A stretch of 17,278 bases of DNA from DATBGS01 sp036557885 (GTDB lineage Bacteria > Chloroflexota > Ktedonobacteria > Ktedonobacterales > DATBGS01), in assembly GCA_036557885.1 (NCBI GenBank), contig DATBGS010000110.1:1-17278 (forward strand), in the 5' to 3' direction. Numbering within the stretch: the stretch's first letter is position 1; every line of letters starts with the position of its first letter. The translations under genes were made by a program, and so were the position numbers. Positions 1 through 6,328 of this stretch are shown in pieces. The notes under the pieces are model-generated. The model saw only the letters and a list, made by a program, of their open reading frames with translations, did not search any database and was not told the DNA's origin.

Positions 1-5
1 TTCGG

Positions 6-58
6 GCGTCATGATGACGCTGGAATGAACGATTCGAGCATCATCATGACGCTGGAAT
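6..58. repeat. Palindrome and 32-bp-spaced direct repeat at left edge
   Basis: Positions 6-20 form a perfect 15-bp palindrome (GCGTCAT-G-ATGACGC). The 13-mer ATGACGCTGGAAT occurs at 14-26 and again at 46-58, a 32-bp period. A longer palindrome array with one 32-bp spacing lies in the equivalent place beside the second copy of the neighbouring module (10859-11008), so this is probably the edge of a similar array cut by the window. Confidence 0.55.
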
Positions 59-88
59 CTCAAAGAGGTCAGGAATACACGCTCTTTT

Positions 89-97
89 TGTGGATAA
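89..97 (-). promoter_or_regulatory. Perfect DnaA-box-like site
   Basis: TGTGGATAA, the complement of TTATCCACA. It lies beside the conserved duplicated block, as do the boxes next to the second copy at 11038-11110. Confidence 0.5.
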
Positions 98-118
98 CTC
101 TCCTTCCCTTCATGCTTG

Positions 119-285
119 CGAAAGTCCTGTGGGTGCCTCTCGGTTTGACCTGCGCAGCCCACGCTGCCTATAATGGATGAGAAGGCACTGACCGACCTTC
201 GTTTTTTTACGGAGCCATCAGGCTCTCGAACTTCTGACAGTGGCGGCGCCTTTCGTCACGATTGGCGTCGCCGCGCCATATTTCA
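119..285 (-). ncRNA. Structured block, copy 1 of a duplicated module
   Basis: About 165 bp aligns with 11092-11262. Shared hairpins include GAAGG/CCTTC, GAGCC-ATCA-GGCTC and a long stem. In that stem the left arm reads GGCGGCGCC here and GGCGACGCC in the other copy, against the same right arm GGCGTCGCC, so a G-U pair replaces an A-U pair and the stem is kept. A plus-strand promoter-like pair (TTGACC 145-150, TATAAT 169-174, spacer 18) lies inside the block. A stronger minus-strand promoter lies at 443-471. Direction is therefore uncertain; minus is preferred because the second copy sits between such a promoter and an antirepressor gene. On the minus strand the block also encodes WRGDAN..ERRRHCQ-K-FESLMAP in frame. 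I do not recognise the RNA family. Confidence 0.5.
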
Positions 286-442
286 ATCAATCCCGTGATA
301 TAATCTTGCCTGAGATTACGGGTTAAACATCTCAGGCTAACAGCCATGCCGCTTGGTGTGAGTAACATCAGGCGGCGCTCTTTATGGTGGCATATGCTTC
401 CCCCCTCGCCTCGTGCTCCACTTCCCATCTACCTCTGCCACA

Positions 443-471
443 AGTGTACCTGAAGCATCCGGTTTTGTCAA
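443..471 (-). promoter_or_regulatory. Sigma70-type promoter, minus strand
   Basis: Read on the minus strand: TTGACA (466-471), 17-nt spacer, TACACT (443-448), followed by TTGTGGC. It reads into the structured block and out of the left edge. Two other minus promoters (4243-4271, 11318-11346) have the same TAYACTTGT extension. Confidence 0.65.
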
Positions 472-513
472 TAGATGCAGCCAGAAAATTCACTATGCCT
501 TTCGCTTTTCCCA

Positions 514-574
514 CAGCCCGCGCAGGCGGGCTTCGTGGCCGTCAGGCCCATAGCCGCGATTTTAATCGCCAGGC
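514..574. repeat. Partial MITE-like palindromic element (right half)
   Basis: Resembles the right half of the elements at 1083-1256 and 16880-17096: CCGCGCAGGCGGG, then a 'cat(a)agcCGCGAttt' segment, ending CGCCAGGC. No matching left half was found, so this copy is truncated. Its end lies four bases before the -35 box of RNA locus 1. Confidence 0.5.
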
Positions 575-577
575 TGC

Positions 578-606
578 TTGACATCCCCCAACTGCTGTGA
601 TATACT
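578..606 (+). promoter_or_regulatory. Consensus promoter of RNA locus 1
   Basis: TTGACA (578-583), 17-nt spacer, TATACT (601-606). Start is expected near 613, just before the first closing helix of the locus. Confidence 0.85.
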
Positions 607-621
607 GATCAGGTCAAGGGT

Positions 622-752
622 AGATGCGCCCCCACAACAAAAGCTTACATGCGTTTGGGACGCAGAGGTCGTGGGTTCGAGTCCCACCACTCCTCGGAGT
701 GTAGCTCAGTTGGATAGAGCGCTGAAAAATGGCTTTTGGAACTTGCGCATCT
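622..752 (+). ncRNA. RNA unit 1a: permuted tRNA-Pro-like domain in closing helices
   Basis: The 3' half comes first: anticodon hairpin GCG-TTTGGGA-CGC (651-663; anticodon TGG with G37, as in tRNA-Pro), T-arm GTGGG-TTCGAGT-CCCAC (671-687) and CACTCC (688-693). After only TC comes GGAGTG (696-701), TA, and a canonical D-arm GCTC-AGTTGGATA-GAGC (704-720), then G-CTG. Joining CTG (722-724) to CG (652-653) would give a perfect five-pair anticodon stem, CTGCG/CGCAG. As written, the acceptor end is capped: there is no CCA or discriminator. Outside the core lie AAAAGC (639-644)/GCTTTT (732-737) and AGATGCGC (622-629)/GCGCATCT (745-752). Permuted topology is seen directly. Whether the RNA is spliced, circular or only a structural domain is unknown. 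Confidence 0.75.
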
Positions 753-784
753 CGCTTTTGGCAAGCCCATCTAACGAACGTCCC

Positions 785-888
785 AATCTCGCGCCCTCAC
801 AACGCAAGCATACACACGCTTTTAAAAAGCACCGTACTGAAAATACGGGAGCCGCAAGGCTTCTCGCTTACGGGACTTGCGCGGGATT
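785..888 (+). ncRNA. RNA unit 1b: same closing architecture, hairpin insert
   Basis: Closing helix AATCTCGCGC (785-794)/GCGCGGGATT (879-888) has ten pairs including one G-U. The inner pair is AAGC (806-809)/GCTT (866-869). Strand motifs match units 1a and 1c: GCGCCCTCAC, then AAGC-N-TACA, and on the way out GGGACTTGCGC. The insert is not a tRNA. It holds GCTTT-TAA-AAAGC, CCGTA-CTGAAAA-TACGG and a GCAA-capped stem GGAGCC/GGCTTC. The unit shows that the outer architecture is independent of the tRNA-shaped insert. Confidence 0.6.
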
Positions 889-907
889 GACAAGAAACAC
901 CCTGGAA

Positions 908-1066
908 CACGCGCGCCCTCACCTCAGAAGCGTACATGCTAGCCCAATTGGTTGAGGCAAGAGTCTTATAAACTCTCGGCGAAAGCCATTGCAGGTTCGA
1001 TCCCTGCGCATCGTTCCCGAAAGGGAAAGGGGAGCAATCCCCCCGCTTCCGAATCTTGCGCGCGTG
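908..1066 (+). tRNA. RNA unit 1c: linear tRNA-like domain (anticodon UAU) in same closing helices
   Basis: Closing helix CACGCGCGC (908-916)/GCGCGCGTG (1058-1066) and inner GAAGCG (927-932)/CGCTTC (1044-1049). The insert is a tRNA in normal order: TA (940-941), D-stem GCC/GGC, anticodon stem AGAGT/ACTCT around CTTATAA (965-971; anticodon TAT), a 14-nt variable region with a GGC-GAAA-GCC hairpin (978-987), and T-arm GCAGG-TTCGATC-CCTGC (991-1007). The acceptor stem is defective: ATGC (936-939) pairs with GCAT (1008-1011) but the other three pairs fail, and no CCA follows. A UAU anticodon with a long variable arm is atypical for bacteria. It may be a tRNA-like structure rather than a decoding tRNA. 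Confidence 0.45.
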
Positions 1067-1082
1067 GCTCCAGGGCGTTTTT

Positions 1083-1256
1083 GGCTGGCGGTTAAAACCG
1101 CGCCTAAGGGCCTGCGGCCACCAAGTCCGCCTGCGCGGACTCCCCACCCCAGACAGATTCCATTCGTCTCAACCCGCGCAGGCGGGTTTTGCCGTGCCCC
1201 CTTTGTCTTGGGGGTGGCAGCTTCGCTGCCTATAGGCGCGAATTTATTCGCCAGCC
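1083..1256. mobile_element. MITE-like palindromic element, 174 bp
   Basis: Ends in the inverted repeat GGCTGGCG (1083-1090)/CGCCAGCC (1249-1256), with further inverted pairing (CGCGCCTA / TAGGCGCG). Inner palindromes CCGCCTGCGCGG and CCGCGCAGGCGG are shared with the 16880-17096 element. There is no transposase or ORF inside. The right end touches the stop codon of the WGR gene (1257-1259). Confidence 0.65.
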
Positions 1257-2678
1257 CTACACCACCTGCTTAATATCTCCATAGGCGCGGTAGAACGTGC
1301 CCTGCGCCGAAAGCCGCACATCCTCCACGAGATAGCGCCTGCCCGCGTGCCGAATATTGCGCGGGAACTGCACATGCAGCGCCGGGTCGTACCCTGGCGA
1401 AACCACGCGCACCCGCAGTTCGCTGCCCTCCTGCACACACTCCAGCATCACGCCCCGGCTCGTATCCGACGTGGTTTCCAGCGTCGTCGCGGGCAAGGCC
1501 GCCGCCACTGGTGGCGCCTTCACCTGCACCGCCTGCGGCACCTGGCCCTGTTCCGCCGCCTGAATTGCCGCCTCGCTGACATCCATGCACGCCAGATGGC
1601 CCCCTGTCGTCACGATGTACAGCCGATCTTGAAAGAACTGCATCGAAAGCGCCGAGCCGCAGCCTGTGCCCAGCTTCCACAGCCGCTTGCCGCTCTCGTC
1701 AAAGCAATACACCGAAGACGAGCTATCGCCCGCAAAGACATACTTGCCCTGCGGCGCCGTCGCGCAGGAGTAAATGGTATCGTCGCAACGGTAGACTGTG
1801 CCCGGCGTGCCATCCTTCTTGAAGCTGTACACCTTATTGTCACTCGTGCCCGCGTAAACCATCTCGGCTTCCTGCCAGCCAAAGAGCACCGAGCCGCCGG
1901 TCTTCTGCTGCCAGAGTTGCTTGCCCGTCGCGCGGTCATAGGCCGTCACGCCGCCCGAATGCCCATGATAGACGCTCGTCGTGTCGCAGCGCACCATCCA
2001 GCCAGAGCGGTACGGCGTGTTTTTCTGCCACAGCGACACGTCTTCCTGATTCACCAGCGCCACCGTCCCGCCTTGATCGGAGACGCCCAGATGCCCGTCG
2101 TGAATATCCAGCCAGAAAATATCCACGCCCTCGGCAATCTCATACGATTCGCGCGGAATCTTGCCGGTCAGATCATAGACCTTGCCGTTGTCGCAGCCCG
2201 CGTAAATCCAGCCGTGATCGCCCACCAGACACTTCACCCCTTCCGGCAGGCTGAACTGATTTTTGGGCTGGCCGCTCTGGTCCAGCGCGAAGATATGCCC
2301 GGATTGGTTGCCCAGCCAGCACGCGCGCTCATCAATGAAAATGCCAAACGCCGGGCTACCAGAGGCAAAGTTCCAGAGCACCGGCGCCTGCTTTGCCGTT
2401 GAGCGTGTGCTGGTGACTTGCCGCCGCGTTACCGGGCGCTTCTGTCGCGCGCCCATCACTGCCGGGGCATAGCCGCTGCGCACCTTCTCTTGAATCTTCT
2501 TCTGCGCGGCCTTCTTTGCCTCTTCAAATGTCGCGTAGCTGCTGTTTTGCGTCTGGCCCTGGTCGCCAATGCGCCCATAGCGAATGCTCACCTGCGTGTC
2601 GCGCACAATCACCTCGTAAAATTTGTGCGACCCGCCGCCTTCCTCCGAAAGCTCCAGATAGGTTGTCTCTTCTGCCAT
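1257..2678 (-). CDS. WGR domain plus PQQ-like beta-propeller protein
   Basis: 473 aa. Residues ~10-75 form a WGR domain (FYEVIVRD...IRYGRIGDQGQ..YATFEEAKKAAQKKI). This fold binds nucleic acid or partners in PARPs and MolR-type regulators. Residues ~95-370 are repeated blades of the PQQ/quinoprotein type (GHIFALDQSG, GGVTAYDRATGKQLWQQKTGG, SSVYCFDESGKRLWKLGTG), probably a seven-blade propeller for protein contacts. After an Ala/Pro linker, residues ~408-473 form a small beta-rich C-terminal domain. There is no signal peptide or catalytic motif, so a cytoplasmic scaffold or sensor is likely. Start ATG at 2678 has AGGAG seven bases upstream. Function is inferred from domains only. Confidence 0.85.
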   Translation of the reverse strand: MAEETTYLELSEEGGGSHKFYEVIVRDTQVSIRYGRIGDQGQTQNSSYATFEEAKKAAQKKIQEKVRSGYAPAVMGARQKRPVTRRQVTSTRSTAKQAPVLWNFASGSPAFGIFIDERACWLGNQSGHIFALDQSGQPKNQFSLPEGVKCLVGDHGWIYAGCDNGKVYDLTGKIPRESYEIAEGVDIFWLDIHDGHLGVSDQGGTVALVNQEDVSLWQKNTPYRSGWMVRCDTTSVYHGHSGGVTAYDRATGKQLWQQKTGGSVLFGWQEAEMVYAGTSDNKVYSFKKDGTPGTVYRCDDTIYSCATAPQGKYVFAGDSSSSVYCFDESGKRLWKLGTGCGSALSMQFFQDRLYIVTTGGHLACMDVSEAAIQAAEQGQVPQAVQVKAPPVAAALPATTLETTSDTSRGVMLECVQEGSELRVRVVSPGYDPALHVQFPRNIRHAGRRYLVEDVRLSAQGTFYRAYGDIKQVV

Positions 2679-2739
2679 GAAATTTCTCCTCGTTTCCGCT
2701 CAGAACGAGCTTTTTTTCCTTGCTGCCGAGATGGTAGCC

Positions 2740-2985
2740 GAGAAGGTATTCCAAACGCAAGCCCCCAAACCGGCAGAGGCTTGCCATGCCCCCTTGTTTT
2801 GGGGGCAGCGTCGTCCTTCCCCCTCAAAGCAGGGGCACAGCAGCGGCGGCAGACGGTGAATCATCGCAAGAGCAAACGTTGGTGCTTGCCACGACTCACC
2901 GGCAGGGACGCCGGTGCTACAGGCAGGGGCGTGCCGCTTGTAGCACCGGCGTCCCTGCCGGTGCTACAAGCAGGGGCACAGCACT
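2740..2985. repeat. Dispersed palindromic intergenic repeat R1
   Basis: A 25-bp perfect inverted repeat lies at 2897-2921 and 2939-2963 (CACCGGCAGGGACGCCGG...). The preceding stretch 'gaatcatcgcaagag..aacg..tgcttgccacg' recurs in R2 (3850-4015) and R3 (16700-16870). Short 'caggggc' runs punctuate it. There is no coding signal. The repeat fills the gap between the WGR gene and the next gene. Confidence 0.6.
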
Positions 2986-2991
2986 CCAGGC

Positions 2992-3774
2992 TTACGCGCT
3001 TAGCTCTTTGGCCCATTTGGGGAAGCGCTTCACAAACGGCGCGGGGATAGGTCGGCCTGCTGCCTGTTCCTTCCAGAGGTGAATGGTGATGCTCTTTTTC
3101 CCCTTTGGCGGCATGTCCTTGATGGGCTGGAGCCAGTGGCGGTGCGCCTTGGGCGGACGTGCCCGGCTGAATTGCTCGCTCCAGACGACCCGCGCTTGAT
3201 AGCGCACGCATTCTTCCGCCAGAAACCGACTGCCCTTCCCACGCAGCGCCGCGCTGATCTGCGCCACGCGCAGCAAGACGATCATGGCCGCCTTGTGGAT
3301 GGGCTGCCAGCCATTCTCATACGTGAACTCTTTGCGGTAGGCTTCCTGCGCCGCCCGCAACAGCCGAAACAGCAGGCGCAGTTCGTCTTTGAGCAGCCGA
3401 AAGAGCGCGTCGGTGCCCAGCCGCTTCAGCGCCTCGCGGTCTGCCGGTTCCTGCTTGAGATCTGCCGGAGTGAAGCGGTTGGGATGCTGCCAGCCGCCAT
3501 AGACCGCTTTCTTGCGGACCTGCTGGCGGTCCATCATCTCCAGAAACAGCGGGATCAGCACGCACAGCAGCGTGGAGACGTAGCCCTCCTGAATGAAATA
3601 GTGCTGGTAAAAGAAGAGATGCAAGAGCGGCTTAAAATTTTCCGGGCAGCGCAGCCAGGCGGGGCCGCCCAGCGCCAGATAGCGGTAGAGGATGTACTGG
3701 AGCGCGAGCAAGGGATGTTTGCGCGGGTTGGGCATGGCCTGTTCTTGCACCGGGGTCGCGTGGGTCGTTGCCAT
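2992..3774 (-). CDS. Hypothetical protein, 260 aa
   Basis: I do not recognise a family. Chosen start is ATG at 3774 (MATTHATPVQEQAMPNPRKHP), with AAAGG eight bases upstream. The reading frame runs 54 codons further, but that part translates repeat R2 and is unlikely to be real. Features: a hydrophobic aromatic-rich segment LLHLFFYQHYFIQEGYVSTLLCVLIPLFLEMM (residues ~52-83) that may be a buried helix pair, a long charged helical region (QEPADREALKRLGTDALFRLLKDELRLLFRLLRAAQEAYRKEF), and a basic C-terminus (WLQPIKDMPPKGKKSITIHLW). The gene stands alone, flanked by repeats R1 and R2. A candidate ncRNA with its own terminator lies upstream on the same strand. Confidence 0.65.
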   Translation of the reverse strand: MATTHATPVQEQAMPNPRKHPLLALQYILYRYLALGGPAWLRCPENFKPLLHLFFYQHYFIQEGYVSTLLCVLIPLFLEMMDRQQVRKKAVYGGWQHPNRFTPADLKQEPADREALKRLGTDALFRLLKDELRLLFRLLRAAQEAYRKEFTYENGWQPIHKAAMIVLLRVAQISAALRGKGSRFLAEECVRYQARVVWSEQFSRARPPKAHRHWLQPIKDMPPKGKKSITIHLWKEQAAGRPIPAPFVKRFPKWAKELSA

Positions 3775-3849
3775 AGTTCGGGCCTTTCTTTTGGTGAATT
3801 GGCCCGCGCACACGTTTTGCACCTTTCTTCTTTCTTCGTACTTCAGCAG

Positions 3850-4015
3850 CGCCGTTTCCCAGACGGCGAATCCGCTTGTAGCGCCGCCGTCCCTGGCGGC
3901 GAATCGTCGCCAGAGGCCAACGTTGGCGCTTGCCACGATTCCCCGGCACGGTGGCCGGGGCTACGAGCAACGCTGCTCGTAGCCCCAGCCACCGTGCCGG
4001 GGAGCGCTACGAAGA
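3850..4015. repeat. Dispersed palindromic intergenic repeat R2
   Basis: A 29-bp inverted repeat with one mismatch lies at 3941-3969 and 3974-4002 (arms begin CCCCGGCACGGTGG). It follows a 'ccagacggcgaatc' and 'gaatcgtcgccagagg..aacg..gcgcttgccacgatt' segment shared with R1 and R3. Confidence 0.6.
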
Positions 4016-4026
4016 AAGAAGAAAGA

Positions 4027-4236
4027 AGCCCCCGTCGCCTGCTCAGGCGCGGGGGCCATTGCGTAATTTTTTCGTGCCCTCTAAAATCACGCGACGGCCC
4101 CGCGCCTGCTAAATGCCAGGCTTGGGGTAACGTGGCGCGGGTGAGCTACTTGCTCATCCGAGCCAGTTTTCCAGAGTGCGCCAGGGGTTATTCAGTTGCT
4201 TGCCAGGGCGACCACCGGGCGCACTCATCAACGGCT
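4027..4236 (-). ncRNA. Candidate structured ncRNA (~200 nt), family unknown
   Basis: A promoter (4243-4271) and a terminator (about 4027-4055) on the minus strand bracket this gene-free stretch. Helices seen on the RNA strand: GAGTGCGCC (4218-4226)/GGCGCACTC (4174-4182), nine pairs, and GGATGAGC-AAGTA-GCTCACCC (4139-4159), seven of eight pairs. The terminal hairpin has arms GCCCCCG.. and ..CGGGGGC with an inner GCCTG/CAGGC, followed by a TTCTTTCTTC run. No reading frame with a ribosome site was seen. It could be a free sRNA, or a leader that terminates before the 2992-3774 gene about 250 bases further on. I could not match it to 6S, SRP, tmRNA or a known riboswitch. Confidence 0.5.
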
Positions 4237-4242
4237 GCTACA

Positions 4243-4271
4243 AGTATACAGTCTAGTTGCGCTGCTGTCAA
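4243..4271 (-). promoter_or_regulatory. Consensus promoter, minus strand
   Basis: TTGACA (4266-4271), 17-nt spacer, TATACT (4243-4248), followed by TGTAGC. It drives the candidate ncRNA at 4027-4236. Confidence 0.75.
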
Positions 4272-4296
4272 GCGTTTTTAGGACGAATTTCTGCGG

Positions 4297-4316
4297 GCGG
4301 TTAAAACCGCCAGCCC
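4297..4316. repeat. Solo end of the MITE-like element
   Basis: GGCGGTTAAAACCG is identical to the left end region of the 1083-1256 element (GGCTGGCGGTTAAAACCG) and is followed by CCAGCC. Probably a remnant. The rest of 4320-4560 shows only a hairpin GCAGAGCA-TGGG-TGCTCTGC at 4509-4528, about 45 bases before the next start codon. Confidence 0.45.
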
Positions 4317-4574
4317 AATGAAGCATTTGCGGGTGCTCAGGCGTCATACAAGAGAACTTCCTCTTCAGATGTTCGCCAGCAAATGACTCTGCCCCTTCCT
4401 GTGTGCTGAAGGATGGGCGCGTGTCTGCTCCCAACACGGGGGCGCGACCACAAGACGCCGAAACTCCCCGGCAATGCGCGGCTGATTGGTCCATGTCCTG
4501 GCAAATGTGCAGAGCATGGGTGCTCTGCGCTTATCAACAGCAAACTGAGTTTTATTTAAAGGAAAGACACACGT

Positions 4575-5309
4575 ATGGCAACGAAACTGAACCAGATTAT
4601 CGCCGTCGAAAAAGGCGTCAAAAGCCGCTCGTACCAAGACCTGACCGAAGCGCACCACGCGCTCCAGAAGCAAACGCTGCTCTCTGGCATCTCGCGCACC
4701 TATCGCCCGCGCGACGAAGAGGGCGAGCAGCTTCCACCGGAATCCACCAAAGTGCAAACCAAGGCGCAGGACATCATCCGCCAGACAGTGGATGTCCTCA
4801 CCAAGCTGTTTGATGTGACGGCCACGAAAGACTGGGCCAACTGCAAAGCCAAAGCGAACGTCGTCGTGGATGGGCAAACGCTGCTGACCGACGTGCCCGC
4901 CACGTACCTGCTCTTTTTGGAAAAGCAGTTGACCGATCTGCATACATTCGTGAAAAAGCTGCCGGTGCTGGATGCCTCGGAAACCTGGACCTTCGACGCC
5001 TCTGCCGACTGCTGGGCCACCGAGCCGGTGCAGACGCTGCGCACCAAAAAGGTGCCCCGCAACCATGTGAAGGCTGAGGCCACCGAGAAGCACCCGGCGC
5101 AGGTCGAGGTCTATTACGAGGATGTGACCGTTGGCTTCTGGCGCACCATCAAATACTCTGGCGCTCTGCCCGCGCAGCGCGTCAACGAACTGCTGTCTCG
5201 CGTCGAAAAGCTCCAGCAAGCCGTGAAGTTTGCCCGCGAAGAAGCCAACAGCCTGGAGGTTGAGGACATCAAGGTCGGAGAAACCGTCTTCAAGTACCTC
5301 TTCGGCTAG
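4575..5309 (+). CDS. Conserved hypothetical protein, DUF7873-type
   Basis: 244 aa. I recognise the sequence as a strongly conserved uncharacterised bacterial family (MATKLNQIIAVEKGVKSRS..., LLSGISRTYRPRDEEGEQLPPES, DVTATKDWANCKAKANVVVDG, DVPATYLLFLEKQLTDLHTFVKKLPVLD, TKKVPRNHVKAEATEKHPAQVEVYYEDVTVG). I believe it is named DUF7873 in recent annotation, but cannot verify the number. There is no signal peptide or membrane segment. The C-terminus (RVEKLQQAVKFAREEANSLEVEDIKVGETVFKYLFG) is helical. Start ATG has AAAGGAAAG about nine bases upstream. Full length; monocistronic, closed by the terminator at 5322-5362. Function unknown. Confidence 0.85.
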   Translation: MATKLNQIIAVEKGVKSRSYQDLTEAHHALQKQTLLSGISRTYRPRDEEGEQLPPESTKVQTKAQDIIRQTVDVLTKLFDVTATKDWANCKAKANVVVDGQTLLTDVPATYLLFLEKQLTDLHTFVKKLPVLDASETWTFDASADCWATEPVQTLRTKKVPRNHVKAEATEKHPAQVEVYYEDVTVGFWRTIKYSGALPAQRVNELLSRVEKLQQAVKFAREEANSLEVEDIKVGETVFKYLFG

Positions 5310-5321
5310 TAGAAACGTTAA

Positions 5322-5362
5322 AGAAAACAGTTCCATGTTTGTATGGGGCTGTTTTCTCTTTT
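5322..5362 (+). terminator. Intrinsic terminator
   Basis: AGAAAACAG (5322-5330) pairs with CTGTTTTCT (5349-5357), followed by CTTTT. It lies 13 bases after the stop codon of the preceding gene. Confidence 0.8.
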
Positions 5363-5419
5363 CTAGATGCGTTTGCTGCTCCCGGCAGTTTTTCAGCAGC
5401 GTGAAGCGGAGGAATGCAG

Positions 5420-6052
5420 ATGCAGACACCATCTGATCAACCGGATGATAACCCGATGCCCGCACAGGAACCGCTCCCAGCGCCAGGCGCCCGCCCGCAG
5501 CATCCCGCCTCCTCTCTGCGTTCTGCTCTCCAGAGGTGGCCGCTGGTTGTCAAAATTGGTATCGTCGCCGCCATCCTGGTCGCCATTGGCGGCTGGTCCA
5601 TCCCCAAACTTGCCGCCCGCTTTGCCTCGCCGCCACCTGTTACTACCGTTGCGATCAGCGGCACCCCCTATGATTGTGGGGACACTTACACCAGTTCATC
5701 CTCTGCCCCCATTGGTCTGCCTGCCATCCAGCCGCATCTCTCTGGCGTGCCTGCCTTCACAGAAGACGATGTGCGAGATTACGTCAATGGGCACCCCTTT
5801 GCTGGGCGCCGCTTCGAGAGCAAAGGGGCCGTCACCATCACCCGGATTCTCTTTACCACCAGCTACGATGCCTGCCAGTTGATGAAAGGGAGCATCGGGT
5901 TGTCCAAGGACGCCATTGTCTGCTATGTAGAGTTGAGCGGCACTTTTATTATCTCTCCTCCTTTCACCGCCACGCCGCTGCCGCCCGTCCATACCGGCAA
6001 GGAAGTCTTTGACGGCAAAACAGGCAACCTACTCGTACAGGGCGTGGGGTAG
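5420..6052 (+). CDS. Single-pass membrane protein of unknown function
   Basis: 210 aa. ATG at 5420 is preferred over ATG at 5414, because the GGAGG at 5408-5412 is seven bases from the former and only one from the latter. The N-terminus is Pro-rich and cytoplasmic (residues ~1-36). One transmembrane helix follows (LVVKIGIVAAILVAIGGWSI, ~41-60), then an extracytoplasmic domain of ~145 residues with three cysteines (YDCGDTY, YDACQLM, IVCYVEL). The domain contains a 'FTEDDVRDYVNGHPFAG' segment and ends with 'KEVFDGKTGNLLVQGVG'. I do not recognise the domain. Possibly a surface-anchored beta-rich protein. Confidence 0.7.
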   Translation: MQTPSDQPDDNPMPAQEPLPAPGARPQHPASSLRSALQRWPLVVKIGIVAAILVAIGGWSIPKLAARFASPPPVTTVAISGTPYDCGDTYTSSSSAPIGLPAIQPHLSGVPAFTEDDVRDYVNGHPFAGRRFESKGAVTITRILFTTSYDACQLMKGSIGLSKDAIVCYVELSGTFIISPPFTATPLPPVHTGKEVFDGKTGNLLVQGVG

Positions 6053-6083
6053 GCTAGCGATTAGAAGCACCATCCCGCCCCAG

Positions 6084-6111
6084 TTGCCAGCGCCCGTTTA
6101 TGTGCTATACT
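6084..6111 (+). promoter_or_regulatory. Promoter of RNA locus 2
   Basis: TTGCCA (6084-6089), 16-nt spacer, TATACT (6106-6111). The predicted start (~6117) coincides with the 5' strand of the first closing helix, so the RNA begins at its own closing stem. Confidence 0.75.
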
Positions 6112-6115
6112 ATCC

Positions 6116-6317
6116 TTGGAACGCAAACTTAAACTGAACCTTGTGCTTACCAAGGGCAGCCACACTCCCCACAACCTTTGGTGGAGCGGTTGCCTGGGCG
6201 TAGGGAGCGACAGCGCTGGTGCGAGTCCAGCCCCCTTCACCACTGTACGGGAAGGGGTAGCCCAACGAGCAGAGGCAGCGCCCGCGCCATACTCGACAAT
6301 TGAGATTCTCGTTCCAA
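6116..6317 (+). ncRNA. RNA unit 2a: permuted tRNA-like domain with encoded CCA
   Basis: The 3' half first: anticodon-stem strand GGCGT (6197-6201), long variable segment, T-arm GCTGG-TGCGAGT-CCAGC (6215-6231), acceptor CCCCTTC (6232-6238), then ACCA (6239-6242), in register as discriminator plus CCA. After linker CTGTACGG comes GAAGGGG (6251-6257), the exact complement of CCCCTTC, then TA, D-arm GCCC..GGC (6260-6276), A and GCGCC (6278-6282), which pairs with GGCGT. The anticodon stem extends by C-G and G-T instead of forming a loop. The T-loop has G55 (TGCGAGT) and the D-loop lacks the usual GG, a matched loss. Closing helix is TTGGAACG (6116-6123)/CGTTCCAA (6310-6317). The amino-acid identity cannot be read. 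Confidence 0.75.
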
Positions 6318-6328
6318 ACTCAGCATTC

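Noticed and set aside
1347..2402. 351-codon plus-strand frame opposite the WGR gene
   Set aside because: Antisense shadow rich in Arg/His/Ala; the minus-strand product has clear domains and a ribosome site.
3775..3936. 54-codon N-terminal extension of the 2992-3774 gene
   Set aside because: It translates repeat R2, and the internal ATG at 3774 has a ribosome site.
3079..4281. 400-codon plus-strand frame
   Set aside because: Runs antisense through a protein gene, repeat R2 and the ncRNA region; no ribosome site and no recognisable domain.
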